This document shows positions 16,650 to 24,257 of a DNA stretch of 64,000 nucleotides, piece by piece. Position numbers and translations under genes: made by a program. The number at the start of each line of letters is the position of its first letter. Positions within the stretch are counted from its first letter, which is position 1. The notes below the pieces were generated by a model. It saw only the letters and a program-made list of their open reading frames with translations. It was not told the origin of the DNA and did no database searches. The stretch spans positions 1 through 64,000 of the forward strand of contig NZ_JAGOMQ010000001.1 in the NCBI RefSeq assembly GCF_017993425.1. The letters run 5' to 3'. This DNA is from Amaricoccus sp. (lineage in GTDB: Bacteria > Pseudomonadota > Alphaproteobacteria > Rhodobacterales > Rhodobacteraceae).

Positions 16650-17060
16650 ATGCTCCAGAGGATTTTGACCTGTCGGCGCGGCGCGGTCAGCGTCGAGGCG
16701 GCGCTCCTGATGCCGGCGCTGATCCTGCTGGTCATGGGCGCGATGGAGTTCGGCCTGCTGATCTTCACCTACAGCTCGATGCAGACCGCCACGCGCGAGG
16801 CGGCGCGCGAGCTTGCGGTGAACTACGCCAGCGCCGGCTCGATCGACGGCGACGTGCGCGCCCGGCTGCCGCAATGGAGCCGGGCGGCGGCGGACGTGAC
16901 CGTCAGCCAGTCCGCTCCGGGGAACGCCGCGGCCAACGTCATCACCGTGCGCGTCGTCATGCGCGCGGACGATGCGACGCCCATGCGCATCTTCACCCGC
17001 CTCGCCGAGGAATGGGACCTGCGCACCGAGGTGACGATGAAGCAGGAGCTGCCGCTGTGA
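16650..17060 (+). CDS. tadE: TadE-family minor pseudopilin
   Basis: A 136-residue pseudopilin of the Tad (tight adherence) pilus. The N-terminus CRRGAVSVEAALLMPALILL is a class III prepilin-like signal: cleavage after Gly11 would leave Glu at +5, as TadV requires. The hydrophobic stretch to residue 40 is the assembly helix. The ATG at 16650 was chosen because GGGG lies 7 bp before it; alternative in-frame starts at 16635 (ATG) and 16620 (GTG) have worse spacing. Its stop overlaps the GTG of the next gene, giving translational coupling with tadG. Confidence 0.88.
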   Translation: MLQRILTCRRGAVSVEAALLMPALILLVMGAMEFGLLIFTYSSMQTATREAARELAVNYASAGSIDGDVRARLPQWSRAAADVTVSQSAPGNAAANVITVRVVMRADDATPMRIFTRLAEEWDLRTEVTMKQELPL

Positions 17061-18109
17061 GGCAGCTCCGCGACCTCCTCCGCGACGAAGGCGGCGCCGT
17101 CGCCGTGGCCGTGGCGCTGCTCCTGCCGGTGCTGATCGGCGTCGGGGCCTTCGCCGTCGACGTCAGCCACACGCGGCTGGTGAAGAACCGCCTGCAATCG
17201 GCCGCCGACGCCGCGGCGCTCGCCGGCGCGCAGCTCCTCGGCGACCAGCCGGCGGCGCGCGCCCGCGCGATCGCCTACGCGCGCGCCAACGTGCCGGAAG
17301 GCTTCGGCGCGGTCACCGGCGGGGCGGACGTCGACTTCGGCTCCTACGACCCCGCCGGGCGCGTCTTCACCCCGTCGGCCGTCGACGTGAACGCGATCCG
17401 CGTCGTCGCGCGCCGCGACGCCGACCGCGGCAACGCCGCGCCGCGCTTCCTCGCCGCGATCTTCGGCGAGGGCGGCCTCGCCGTCGGCGCGAGCGCCATC
17501 GCGGCGCGCACCATCACCACGACCTACGGGCCGCCCGAGCTCTTCGACCTCGCGCCGGAGGCGGCCGACTACAACGAGGTCTACGCCTATTGCTACAAGT
17601 ACGACGGCAGCGGCTCGAAATCGTCGCGGCGGACCAAGATGACGCTGATCGCGCGGAACATCACCCCGGCCGTCAAGTACACCTGGCCCGAATGCCCCGA
17701 CGGCCAGTCGATGAGCTTCCGGCTGCGCAACATCCGCGACGCCCGCAACAACCCGCAGCTGCGCACCTCGCCGAACCGCGAGGAATACAACCACTACTCC
17801 GACACGGTGATCGAGGAGAGCCGCGAGGTCTTCGACTTCGGCGGCAGGAAGATCCTCGAGACCTATCGCTGCGACACGCTCGGCGCGTGCAAGCCGACCA
17901 GCGAGGGCGGCGTCGTCCCCTACGGCAAGAACCGCGAGCCGGTCCGCGACGACCGGCCCTGCGTGCCGGGCAAGTTCATGTATTTCGGCTGGGAGGACCG
18001 CCCGCCGGGGCTCGGCTGGACCGACCAGGACTACGACGACATCGTCTTCGTCATGCGCTGCCCGACCGGGATCGGCGTCGAGTACGGGGCCTCGCGGCTG
18101 GTGAAGTAG
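17057..18109 (+). CDS. tadG: TadG-like pilus assembly protein
   Basis: A 350-residue membrane-anchored periplasmic protein. Residues 10-50 match the Tad_N/TadG N-terminal block (DEGGAVAVAVALLLPVLIG then VDVSHTRLVKNRLQSAADAA), one membrane helix followed by the conserved Asp/Ala-rich helix. The central and C-terminal region has YFGWEDRPPGLGWTDQDYDD near residue 310, which resembles the DUF4114-type calcium-binding-like motif found in TadG relatives. Starts with GTG, overlapping the tadE stop (GTGA). No von Willebrand factor MIDAS motif is obvious, so this is the short TadG type. The role is in pilus assembly or anchoring. Confidence 0.8.
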   Translation: MRQLRDLLRDEGGAVAVAVALLLPVLIGVGAFAVDVSHTRLVKNRLQSAADAAALAGAQLLGDQPAARARAIAYARANVPEGFGAVTGGADVDFGSYDPAGRVFTPSAVDVNAIRVVARRDADRGNAAPRFLAAIFGEGGLAVGASAIAARTITTTYGPPELFDLAPEAADYNEVYAYCYKYDGSGSKSSRRTKMTLIARNITPAVKYTWPECPDGQSMSFRLRNIRDARNNPQLRTSPNREEYNHYSDTVIEESREVFDFGGRKILETYRCDTLGACKPTSEGGVVPYGKNREPVRDDRPCVPGKFMYFGWEDRPPGLGWTDQDYDDIVFVMRCPTGIGVEYGASRLVK

Positions 18110-18219
18110 CCCGCGCGTGATCGCTCCGCGACGGATTCCCAAAGCCGTCGCGCTCGCGTAACCTCGCGGTAACGCCGGCCGGCTAGAGCACGGCGAAACC
18201 TGAGGCACGAGGCGCCAGT

Positions 18220-19017
18220 ATGGGCCGTTGGGCAGGCCTTCTCCTCCTGATCGCGAGCGTCCTGCCGGGCGCGGCGCAGGCCACCGAGGCGGACGAGCGC
18301 GGCGCGGCGCTCTGCGAGCGCGCCATCGTCGACGGCGCCCGCCGCGGCGGCGTCCCGGTCGACGTGCTGCGCGCCATCGCGCTTTCCGAGACGGGGCGGA
18401 TGGTCGGCGGCCAGCTCCGCCCCTGGCCCTGGGCGATCAACCGCGAGGGCGAGGGCCACTGGTTCGCCAGCCGCGACGAGGCGCTGGCCTTCGCCCGCGC
18501 CAGCGTCGCCGCCGGACGGCCGAGCTTCGACGTGGGCTGCTTCCAGATCAACTACAACTGGCACGGCCACGCCTTCCCCTCGCTCGAGGCGATGTTCGAC
18601 CAGGAGGTCGCCGGCACCTACGCGGCGCAGTTCCTGAGGAGCCTCCAGCACGAGCTCGGCGACTGGTCGCGGGCCGCGGGGGCCTATCACTCGCGCACCC
18701 CGGAGCGCGCGGAGCGCTACCGCGCCCGCTTCGACCGGCTCTATGCCGGCGTCGCCGGGACGCCGCTGGTCGTCGCCGCCGCGGAGCCGGAGGCGGCGGC
18801 GGAGCCGGCGATCCCTCGCAAGAGCCGCACCCGCGTCGGCGTGCGGCCCAAGGTCATCAACCTCGCCGGCGACCCGCGGCTTTCCGACATCAACGCCGCC
18901 CGCGTCGCCGGCATCCGCGTCGAGCGCGGCCGCACGCCGACGGCGCGGAACGTCGAGGCGGAGGCGATCCCCGCCGACGCCGAGGTCACGCTCTCGGCCC
19001 GCAACGAGCCGCTCTGA
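18220..19017 (+). CDS. Transglycosylase SLT-domain protein (lytic transglycosylase)
   Basis: A 265-residue exported murein lytic transglycosylase. Residues 1-22 are a signal peptide cleaved near AQA-TE. The SLT fold follows: VPVDVLRAIALSETGR near residue 45 with the catalytic glutamate, PWPWAINREGEGHWF near 70, SFDVGCFQINYNWHG near 105 and GAYHSRTPERAERYRARF near 155. The last 80 residues are a charged, unstructured tail. It lies between tadG and flp in the same direction, so it may open peptidoglycan for the Tad pilus, a role known for dedicated transglycosylases of envelope machines. Catalytic family is certain, pilus role inferred. Confidence 0.88.
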   Translation: MGRWAGLLLLIASVLPGAAQATEADERGAALCERAIVDGARRGGVPVDVLRAIALSETGRMVGGQLRPWPWAINREGEGHWFASRDEALAFARASVAAGRPSFDVGCFQINYNWHGHAFPSLEAMFDQEVAGTYAAQFLRSLQHELGDWSRAAGAYHSRTPERAERYRARFDRLYAGVAGTPLVVAAAEPEAAAEPAIPRKSRTRVGVRPKVINLAGDPRLSDINAARVAGIRVERGRTPTARNVEAEAIPADAEVTLSARNEPL

Positions 19018-19058
19018 GGTCCCGGCGAAGGCTCCCCGCGACCCGCCGGCGGCGCGTG

Positions 19059-19090
19059 TTCACGCGTGAAAATTCAGCAACCCATTGATT
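19059..19090 (-). repeat. Composite IHF-site plus palindrome element, copy B
   Basis: Inverted relative to the other three copies: palindrome TTCACGCGTGAA at 19059-19070 and, on the minus strand, AATCAATGGGTTG (19090-19078), a perfect IHF consensus site. It lies in the 318-bp gap upstream of flp, about 165 bp from the flp promoter. IHF bending could act on that promoter, but the same pair also occurs between convergent genes. Confidence 0.7.
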
Positions 19091-19187
19091 TCACGAGAGC
19101 GGGGTTCCTCGCGGGCGCGGCGCGCCCCGGGGCTTCCGGCGGCTCGCCGCAGAAATTCCGCGTCCTGGCCGGGCGAAGCCCGCGGCT

Positions 19188-19202
19188 TTAACCGCCAGTA
19201 AA
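19188..19202 (+). promoter_or_regulatory. CtrA-like box (one mismatch) upstream of flp
   Basis: TTAACCGCCAGTAAA fits TTAA-N7-TTAA with one mismatch in the second half-site. It lies 54 bp upstream of the flp -35. CtrA controls pilin transcription in Caulobacter, so the position is meaningful, but the match is imperfect. Confidence 0.3.
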
Positions 19203-19255
19203 TCTTTTGGCTTATTTATCGAGACAGTTTCGGGAAAACTCTCTGTATTGATGAG

Positions 19256-19304
19256 TTGACTTGCGGAACAAAACAAGTAATGTGGCGTCGTGCGATCGTC
19301 GCAC
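19256..19304 (+). promoter_or_regulatory. flp promoter and 5' leader hairpin
   Basis: -35 TTGACT (19256-19261), 16-bp spacer, -10 TAATGT (19278-19283). A perfect 7-bp stem with a TCG loop (CGTGCGA, then TCGCACG) spans 19289-19305, about where the transcript should begin, so the pilin mRNA probably starts with a hairpin that may stabilise it. The rest of the 19018-19335 gap holds the IHF/palindrome element and the CtrA-like box. Confidence 0.5.
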
Positions 19305-19335
19305 GCAGTTCAGTCGTGTAACGAGGAGTAGGGAT

Positions 19336-19533
19336 GTGACCAAGTTCATCGAGTTCGCCAGGCGTCTTCGCAAGGACGAGGACGGGGCCACCGCCATCGA
19401 GTACGGGCTGCTCGCCGCGCTGATCGCGGTCGCCATCATCACCGGCGTCGGCCTGCTGGGCGATCGCCTGCAGGGCACCTTCGACGAGATCAACGACCAG
19501 TTCGTCGCCGAGGGCGTGCCGCTGCCGGACTGA
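19336..19533 (+). CDS. flp: Flp-family type IVb major pilin
   Basis: A 65-residue prepilin of the Tad pilus. It starts with GTG, 7-11 bp after AGGAGTAGGG; an upstream in-frame ATG lacks a ribosome site and would add 25 residues. The signature EDGATAIEYGLLAALIAVAI places the TadV cleavage site after Gly17, with Glu at +5 and Tyr at +6, the defining Flp motif. The mature pilin of 48 residues is one long hydrophobic helix plus a short acidic tail. It has its own promoter, as expected for the most abundant component. Confidence 0.95.
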   Translation: MTKFIEFARRLRKDEDGATAIEYGLLAALIAVAIITGVGLLGDRLQGTFDEINDQFVAEGVPLPD

Positions 19534-19578
19534 TCGTCCGCATCGCCTGATCGTCGCGTTCTCCGGAGCTGACCGCAC

Positions 19579-20565
19579 GTGCGAGTCGTCGTCCTCCTTG
19601 CCACGGGCCTGATCGCCGCCGGCGGCGCCGGGCTCTATCTCTATCGCGGGATGGAGCCGGCGCCCGCCGAGGCCGCGGCCGCCGTGGTCGAGCCGCCGAG
19701 GCAGGCCGAGGTCTACGTGGCCAAGGTCGACCTCGCCCGCGGCGCGATCCTGAAGCCCGAGCATCTCGGGCGGATGCCGATCGGCGACGCCGCGCTGACG
19801 CCGGAGATGGCGCCGGCCGGGCCGGAGGGCGACGCGGCGCTGCTCGGCGCGGTGGCGCTTCAGCCGCTGCCCGCGGGCGTGCCGATCGCGCGCTCCTCGG
19901 TGGTGCAGCCGGGCGACCGCGGCTTCCTCGCGGCGGTGCTGCCGCAGGGCAAGCGGGCGATCTCGATCCCGATCAGCGAGGTGGCGGGGCTCTCGGGCCT
20001 CGTGCTCCCCGGCGACCGGGTCGACATCATCCTGACCTACTCGCTCGCCGGCGACACCATCGACGCCGGCCGCGACGTCCGCGCCAGCGAGACCGTGCTC
20101 GAGAACATCCGCGTCCTCGCGCTCGACCAGCGGCTCGGCCAGTCCGCGCCGAAGGGCGACGCGCTCGCGGACGCGCCCCCGATCGCGCGGACCGCCACCT
20201 TGCAGGTGACGCCGCACGAGGCGGAGATGATCACGCTCGCCACCTCGCTCGGCGACCTCTCCATGGTGCTGAACTCCGTCCACGACGGCGGCGAGGAGGC
20301 GGAGGCGGCGACCGAGGCGGCCAGCGAATCGGGGGCGGAAGCCCCGCGGCGGATGACGCTCGACAGCGAGGTGACCTCGCTCCTGCGCCGCGAGGCGCCG
20401 GAGGAGAGCGGGGCCGCGCCGACGCTCGCCGACCGGACGCTGCGCATCCAGATCGTCCGCGGCGCCAAGGCCGGCGCGATCGAGCTCGGCCAGGAGGTGG
20501 TCGCCTCCGCCGGCCCGGCGCCCGAGGTCCCGCCCGACGACGCCGGGGAGAGTCCGGCCGAGTGA
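19579..20565 (+). CDS. cpaB: Flp pilus assembly protein CpaB/RcpC
   Basis: A 328-residue inner-membrane-anchored periplasmic protein. One N-terminal helix (VVVLLATGLIAAGGAGLYLY) is followed by an SAF domain: EVYVAKVDLARGAILKPEHL near residue 49, GAVALQPLPAGVPIARSSVV near 93, and the CpaB block GKRAISIPISEVAGLSGLVLPGDRVDII near 131. The C-terminal region (EVTSLLRREAPEESG, TLRIQIVRGAKAG) is normal for RcpC. Starts with GTG after GGAG. It is thought to help secretin assembly or bind peptidoglycan. Second gene after the pilin, as in the standard tad order. Confidence 0.92.
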   Translation: MRVVVLLATGLIAAGGAGLYLYRGMEPAPAEAAAAVVEPPRQAEVYVAKVDLARGAILKPEHLGRMPIGDAALTPEMAPAGPEGDAALLGAVALQPLPAGVPIARSSVVQPGDRGFLAAVLPQGKRAISIPISEVAGLSGLVLPGDRVDIILTYSLAGDTIDAGRDVRASETVLENIRVLALDQRLGQSAPKGDALADAPPIARTATLQVTPHEAEMITLATSLGDLSMVLNSVHDGGEEAEAATEAASESGAEAPRRMTLDSEVTSLLRREAPEESGAAPTLADRTLRIQIVRGAKAGAIELGQEVVASAGPAPEVPPDDAGESPAE

Positions 20566-20603
20566 CACGAAAAGACGGCCCGCAGGAAGAATCCGGAGGG
20601 ACC

Positions 20604-21977
20604 ATGACGACGCGGAAACACCCGAGGCTCGCGGCCGCCATCGCCGCGGCGCTGATCCTCCAGCCGATGGTCGCCGCCGCCCCGGGCTCGGCCTTCGAGG
20701 TCATCGAGCCGCAGGAGGAGCGCGAGATCGCGATGACCGTCGGATCGGGCCAGCTCATCAAGGTCGACGCCGAGTTCTCGTCGCTCTTCGTCGCCAACCC
20801 GGAGGTCGCCGACGTCGAGGTGAAGAGCCCGCGGATGCTGTACCTGACCGGCGTCGGCGTCGGGCAGACCACGATCTTCGCCGTGGACGAGCTCGACAAC
20901 GTGCTGATGTCGGCGACCGTCCACGTCACCCACAACACCGACGCGCTCAACAAGGGCATCGCCCGGGTCGCGCCCGGCCAGTCGGTCACCGCGACCAGCG
21001 TCGACCAGTCGCTGGTCATCGCCGGCACCGTCGCCTCGCCGGAGCAGGCGGCCAACATCATCGAGGTGGCGAACCAGTTCGTCGACGAGCCCTCGCGGGT
21101 GGTCAACCGCCTCGCCGTCGCCGCGCCGACGCAGGTGAACCTCGCCGTGCGCATCGCCGAGGTGAGCCGCCGCGTCGACCGCCAGCTCGGCATCCAGTGG
21201 AACGAGCTCAGCTACAGCTCGGGCGGCGGCCAGGAGCAGGTGCGCTTCTCGGGCGGCGGGCAGGCGGCGACGCCGGGCGGGTTCTCGACGCAGATCCTGC
21301 GGGTCGGGCAGCTCAACATCGACGTGGTGCTGCAGGCGCTGGCGCAGGAGGGGCTGGTCTCGATCCTCGCCGAGCCGAACCTGACGGCGCGCTCAGGCGA
21401 GAGCGCGAGCTTCCTCGCCGGCGGCGAGTTCCCCTACACGGTCGCGCAGGACCTCGGGACCAACACCATCGAGTTCAAGGACTACGGCATCGGGCTGAAC
21501 TTCACCCCCACCGTGCTCGACGGCGGGCGGATCAGCCTGACCATCGCCACCGAGGTGAGCGACCTCGACTTCTCGAACGGCACCGACATCCCCTCGATCG
21601 TCACCCGGCGCGCCGACACCACCGTGGACCTCGGCAGCGGCCAGACCTTCGCCATCGCCGGGCTGATGCAGAACCGCTCGTCGCAGGACGTGAGCAAGAT
21701 GCCCGGGCTCGGCTCGGTCCCCGTCGTCGGCGCGCTCTTCCGCTCGAACGGCTTCACCCGCGGGCAGACCGAGCTCGTCATCCTCGTCACCCCGGTCATC
21801 GTCTCGCCGACCAACGGCAAGCGGCTGAGGACGCCGGTCGACGGCTACGTGCCCCCGAACGACTTCGAGCGCATCGTGCTCGGCCGCTTCCAGGGCAACC
21901 CCAACGCCGCCTCGCAGGCGCAGACCCGCCTCGGGTCGCGCCGGCTGAACGGCGCCAGCGGGTTCACCTTCAAATGA
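20604..21977 (+). CDS. cpaC: Outer-membrane secretin CpaC/RcpA of the Tad pilus
   Basis: A 457-residue secretin that forms the outer-membrane pore. The ATG at 20604 has a perfect GGAGGG and begins a signal peptide cleaved near residue 30 (GSAFE). The N-terminal secretin/BON region contains KVDAEFSSLFVANPEVADVEV, and SVDQSLVIAGTVASPEQAANI near 122. The secretin core starts near 170 (VNLAVRIAEVSRRVDRQLGIQW) and includes LVSILAEPNLTARSGESASFLAGGEFP and the C-terminal secretin signature GLMQNRSSQDVSKMPGLGSVP followed by GALFRS. Its stop codon overlaps an ATG (ATGA at 21974) that begins the duplicated start of cpaD. Confidence 0.95.
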   Translation: MTTRKHPRLAAAIAAALILQPMVAAAPGSAFEVIEPQEEREIAMTVGSGQLIKVDAEFSSLFVANPEVADVEVKSPRMLYLTGVGVGQTTIFAVDELDNVLMSATVHVTHNTDALNKGIARVAPGQSVTATSVDQSLVIAGTVASPEQAANIIEVANQFVDEPSRVVNRLAVAAPTQVNLAVRIAEVSRRVDRQLGIQWNELSYSSGGGQEQVRFSGGGQAATPGGFSTQILRVGQLNIDVVLQALAQEGLVSILAEPNLTARSGESASFLAGGEFPYTVAQDLGTNTIEFKDYGIGLNFTPTVLDGGRISLTIATEVSDLDFSNGTDIPSIVTRRADTTVDLGSGQTFAIAGLMQNRSSQDVSKMPGLGSVPVVGALFRSNGFTRGQTELVILVTPVIVSPTNGKRLRTPVDGYVPPNDFERIVLGRFQGNPNAASQAQTRLGSRRLNGASGFTFK

Positions 21978-22006
21978 GGGCGGGACAGATGAGGCGGGAA
22001 CAGATG
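21974..22006 (+). repeat. Duplicated start region of cpaD, upstream copy
   Basis: Directly at the cpaC stop codon, 33 nt encode an abortive MRAGQMRREQM. The same 33-nt layout recurs at 22372-22404 just before cpaD (MRPGQMRTGHM); the first 20 bases differ by one. The two copies bracket an inserted stretch of about 365 bp that holds the 236-bp repeat. Simplest reading: cpaD once began here, overlapping the cpaC stop, and an insertion duplicated its start. Confidence 0.7.
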
Positions 22007-22061
22007 CTTCAGCAAAGCCCCATTGCACGACAGTGGAACGGAAGCCCGGCCGGGAGCAGGT

Positions 22062-22296
22062 CGCGACGGCGCAGCCAGACGGATTTGACCCGCGGCAAAT
22101 CCGTCCGCGATCGCCCCTCGGGGGGCGAGCGCGTCACCGCGCTCGCCGGGGCGACCACGGACGGATTGCGTGGTTCGGTGAAATCGGCGCCCCCCACGGC
22201 TTCCGCGCCAACGCGCTCCAGCCGTCGGCGCGGCGAAAGCCTTGCTTTCGCTTGTCGCGCCGTGGTCTCGCGGGCAAGCCCGCTTCGGTCGCTCGG
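22062..22296 (+). repeat. 236-bp structured repeat element, copy 1 (between cpaC and cpaD)
   Basis: This segment is about 85-90 % identical, without visible gaps, to 27000-27235 (constant offset of 4938 bp through most of it). It is rich in self-complementary parts: GACGGATTTG pairs with CAAATCCGTC (22078-22105), CGCCCC with GGGGCG, GCGGCGAAAG-type arms flank CCTTG near 22230-22258, and GCGGGC pairs with GCCCGC near 22270. All frames carry only shadow peptides. It is inserted between two pilus genes without a promoter or terminator of clear kind. No transposase is encoded, so any mobility must be non-autonomous. The remainder of the 21978-22401 gap shows no gene. Confidence 0.85.
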
Positions 22297-22401
22297 CGCG
22301 CGCGCCCCGTGGATCCAGCAGGGGAGGCAGGCGTCGTGCCGTGCGCAGCGAAGCAATCCCGCGGGCGCCGCATGAGGCCGGGACAGATGAGAACCGGGCA
22401 C

Positions 22402-23034
22402 ATGCGGCGGACGCTGGCCCTCGCCGGCCTGCTCGGCCTCGCCGGCTGCGTCGCGCAGCCGATCGGCACCATGGACCCGGCGACGATCACCTCCGAGGCG
22501 GCGCAGGCCCAGACGGACCTCTGGTTCCGCCCGGGCACGGCGGCCTTCCTGCCCGGCCAGACGCAGGACGCCAACGCGCTGCTGCGGAGCCTGCTGCTCA
22601 GGCCCGAGGACGACGTGGTGCTGACCTTCGGCTCGACCGGCTCGGACGTCCTCGACGCCCGCCGCGTCGCCGCCGCCCGCGGCGCGCTCGCCACCGCCCC
22701 GGCGCGGCTGCGCATCGTCGCGCCGCTCGGCTTCGCCCGCGCGCCCGACCGGCCGGACGTCGTGCTGATGCAGGTGATCCGCTACGACCGCGCGCTCGTC
22801 ACCTGCCCCGGCCTCGGCCGCACGCAGGAGCCGGCGTCGTTCCTCGACGACATCCCGCGCATGGGCTGCTCCAACGCGGTCAACCTCGCGGCGCAGGCCG
22901 ACCAGCTCCGCGACCTGACCGCGCCGCGCCGGCTCCAGGGCTCGGACGCCGTCGCCGACGTCGCGGCGGTCGGCCGCTACCGCCGCGGCGAGGTCACGGT
23001 CGCGCCGCTCGAAGCCGTCTCATCGGGGGACTGA
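22402..23034 (+). CDS. cpaD: Tad pilus pilotin-like lipoprotein CpaD
   Basis: A 210-residue outer-membrane lipoprotein of the CpaD/TadZ-associated family. The signal RRTLALAGLLGLAGC has the lipobox LAGC. The family hallmark MGCSNAVNLAAQADQLRDL lies near residue 155, after DDVVLTFGSTGSD near 72 and VIRYDRALVTCPGL near 130. The start is ambiguous: in-frame ATGs at 22372, 22387 and 22402 all lie in the duplicated start region; 22402 gives the shortest normal lipoprotein signal. CpaD helps place the CpaC secretin. Its 5' end was apparently rebuilt by insertion of the repeat element. Confidence 0.88.
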   Translation: MRRTLALAGLLGLAGCVAQPIGTMDPATITSEAAQAQTDLWFRPGTAAFLPGQTQDANALLRSLLLRPEDDVVLTFGSTGSDVLDARRVAAARGALATAPARLRIVAPLGFARAPDRPDVVLMQVIRYDRALVTCPGLGRTQEPASFLDDIPRMGCSNAVNLAAQADQLRDLTAPRRLQGSDAVADVAAVGRYRRGEVTVAPLEAVSSGD

Positions 23035-23039
23035 AGCCC

Positions 23040-24251
23040 GTGGCCGCACCCGTCGTCGCGCTCAAGACCGGAATGCTCTTCGACACCGACGAGCAGGACC
23101 GCGATCCCTTCGGCGCCTACATCGCCGACGACGCCGCCGCCGCGGCCGCGCAGGCGGTGGCGCGGCTGCGCGGCTGGTCGACCGGCTCGATCCGCAAGGG
23201 CGGCCTGCCGACGGCGCTGCGGCTCCTCGGCGTCGCGCCGCCGCCGCGCTTCCTCATCCTCGACATCGAGGGCCTGCCGATCGAGGAGGTCGAGGCCGGC
23301 CTGACCGAGATCGCGCGCCTCGGCACCGCGATCATCGCGCTCGGCGCGATCAACGACGTCAACCACTTCCGCCGCATCGTCCGCGCCGGCGCCCGCGACT
23401 ACATCGTCAAGCCGGTCGACGCCGACGCGCTCGGCGAGGCGCTGGTCCGCCTCGAGCAGCCGGGCGACGCGGCGAACCCCGCCGGCCGGCTCGTCGGCTT
23501 CATCGGCGCGCGCGGCGGCGTCGGCGTGACCACGCTCGCCGTCAACGCCGCCTGGATCATGGCGGAGAAGCTGTCGCGCCGCACCGCGCTCGTCGACATG
23601 GACCTCTACGCCGGCAACATCGCGCTCGCCCTCGACATCGAGCCGACCCGCGGCCTGCGCGAGGCCTTCGACGATCCCGAGCGCGTCGACGAGGTGTTCC
23701 TGCAGAACGCCATGGCGAAGTTCGGCAAGAGCCTGCACGTGCTCGCCACAGAGGAGGACTTCGACGACGCCGTCCGCATGACCGACGACAAGGTGCTGAT
23801 GCTCGCCGACACCATGCGGGCGAACTTCGACATGACGATCCTCGACGTGCCCCGCCATTTCGTCATGCGCGAGCCGCAGCTCTTCTCGCGCTTCGACGAG
23901 CTGGTCATCGTCGCCGAGCTGACGCTGCAGGCGCTGCGCGACTGCAACCGCCTGACCAAGCTCCTGCAGGCGCGCAACCGGCAGATGAAGATCCAGATCG
24001 TCGCCAACCAGACCACCTCGAAGCCCGACGTCAGCGTCAAGGAGTTCGAGACCGGCATCGACGGCAAGCTGCGCTGCGTGTTCCCGCACGACCCGAAGAC
24101 CTTCGCCGCCGCCGGGATCAAGGGCCGGGCGCTCGCCGGCCACAAGCCGAAGCACCGCATCGTCGCCGACCTGCACCGCTTCTGCATCGAGCTGGCCGGC
24201 GTGCCGGAGGAGCCGAGGCAGGGCTTCTTCCGCCGCCTCGGCAAGCGGTAG
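23040..24251 (+). CDS. cpaE: Tad pilus localisation ATPase-like protein CpaE/TadZ
   Basis: A 403-residue protein of the MinD/ParA superfamily that sites the pilus machine at the pole. The N-terminal 140 residues form a response-regulator-like domain (FLILDIEGLPIEEVEAGL, then RRIVRAGARDYIVKPVDADAL). The ATPase-like part has the deviant Walker A box FIGARGGVGVTTLAVNAAW near 158: both signature lysines are replaced, which is common in TadZ. Later blocks are TALVDMDLYAGNIALALDIEP and FDMTILDVPRHFVMREPQLF. Starts with GTG 5 bp after the cpaD stop; GGGGG lies about 8 bp before the start. Confidence 0.92.
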   Translation: MAAPVVALKTGMLFDTDEQDRDPFGAYIADDAAAAAAQAVARLRGWSTGSIRKGGLPTALRLLGVAPPPRFLILDIEGLPIEEVEAGLTEIARLGTAIIALGAINDVNHFRRIVRAGARDYIVKPVDADALGEALVRLEQPGDAANPAGRLVGFIGARGGVGVTTLAVNAAWIMAEKLSRRTALVDMDLYAGNIALALDIEPTRGLREAFDDPERVDEVFLQNAMAKFGKSLHVLATEEDFDDAVRMTDDKVLMLADTMRANFDMTILDVPRHFVMREPQLFSRFDELVIVAELTLQALRDCNRLTKLLQARNRQMKIQIVANQTTSKPDVSVKEFETGIDGKLRCVFPHDPKTFAAAGIKGRALAGHKPKHRIVADLHRFCIELAGVPEEPRQGFFRRLGKR

Positions 24252-24257
24252 CGCGCC

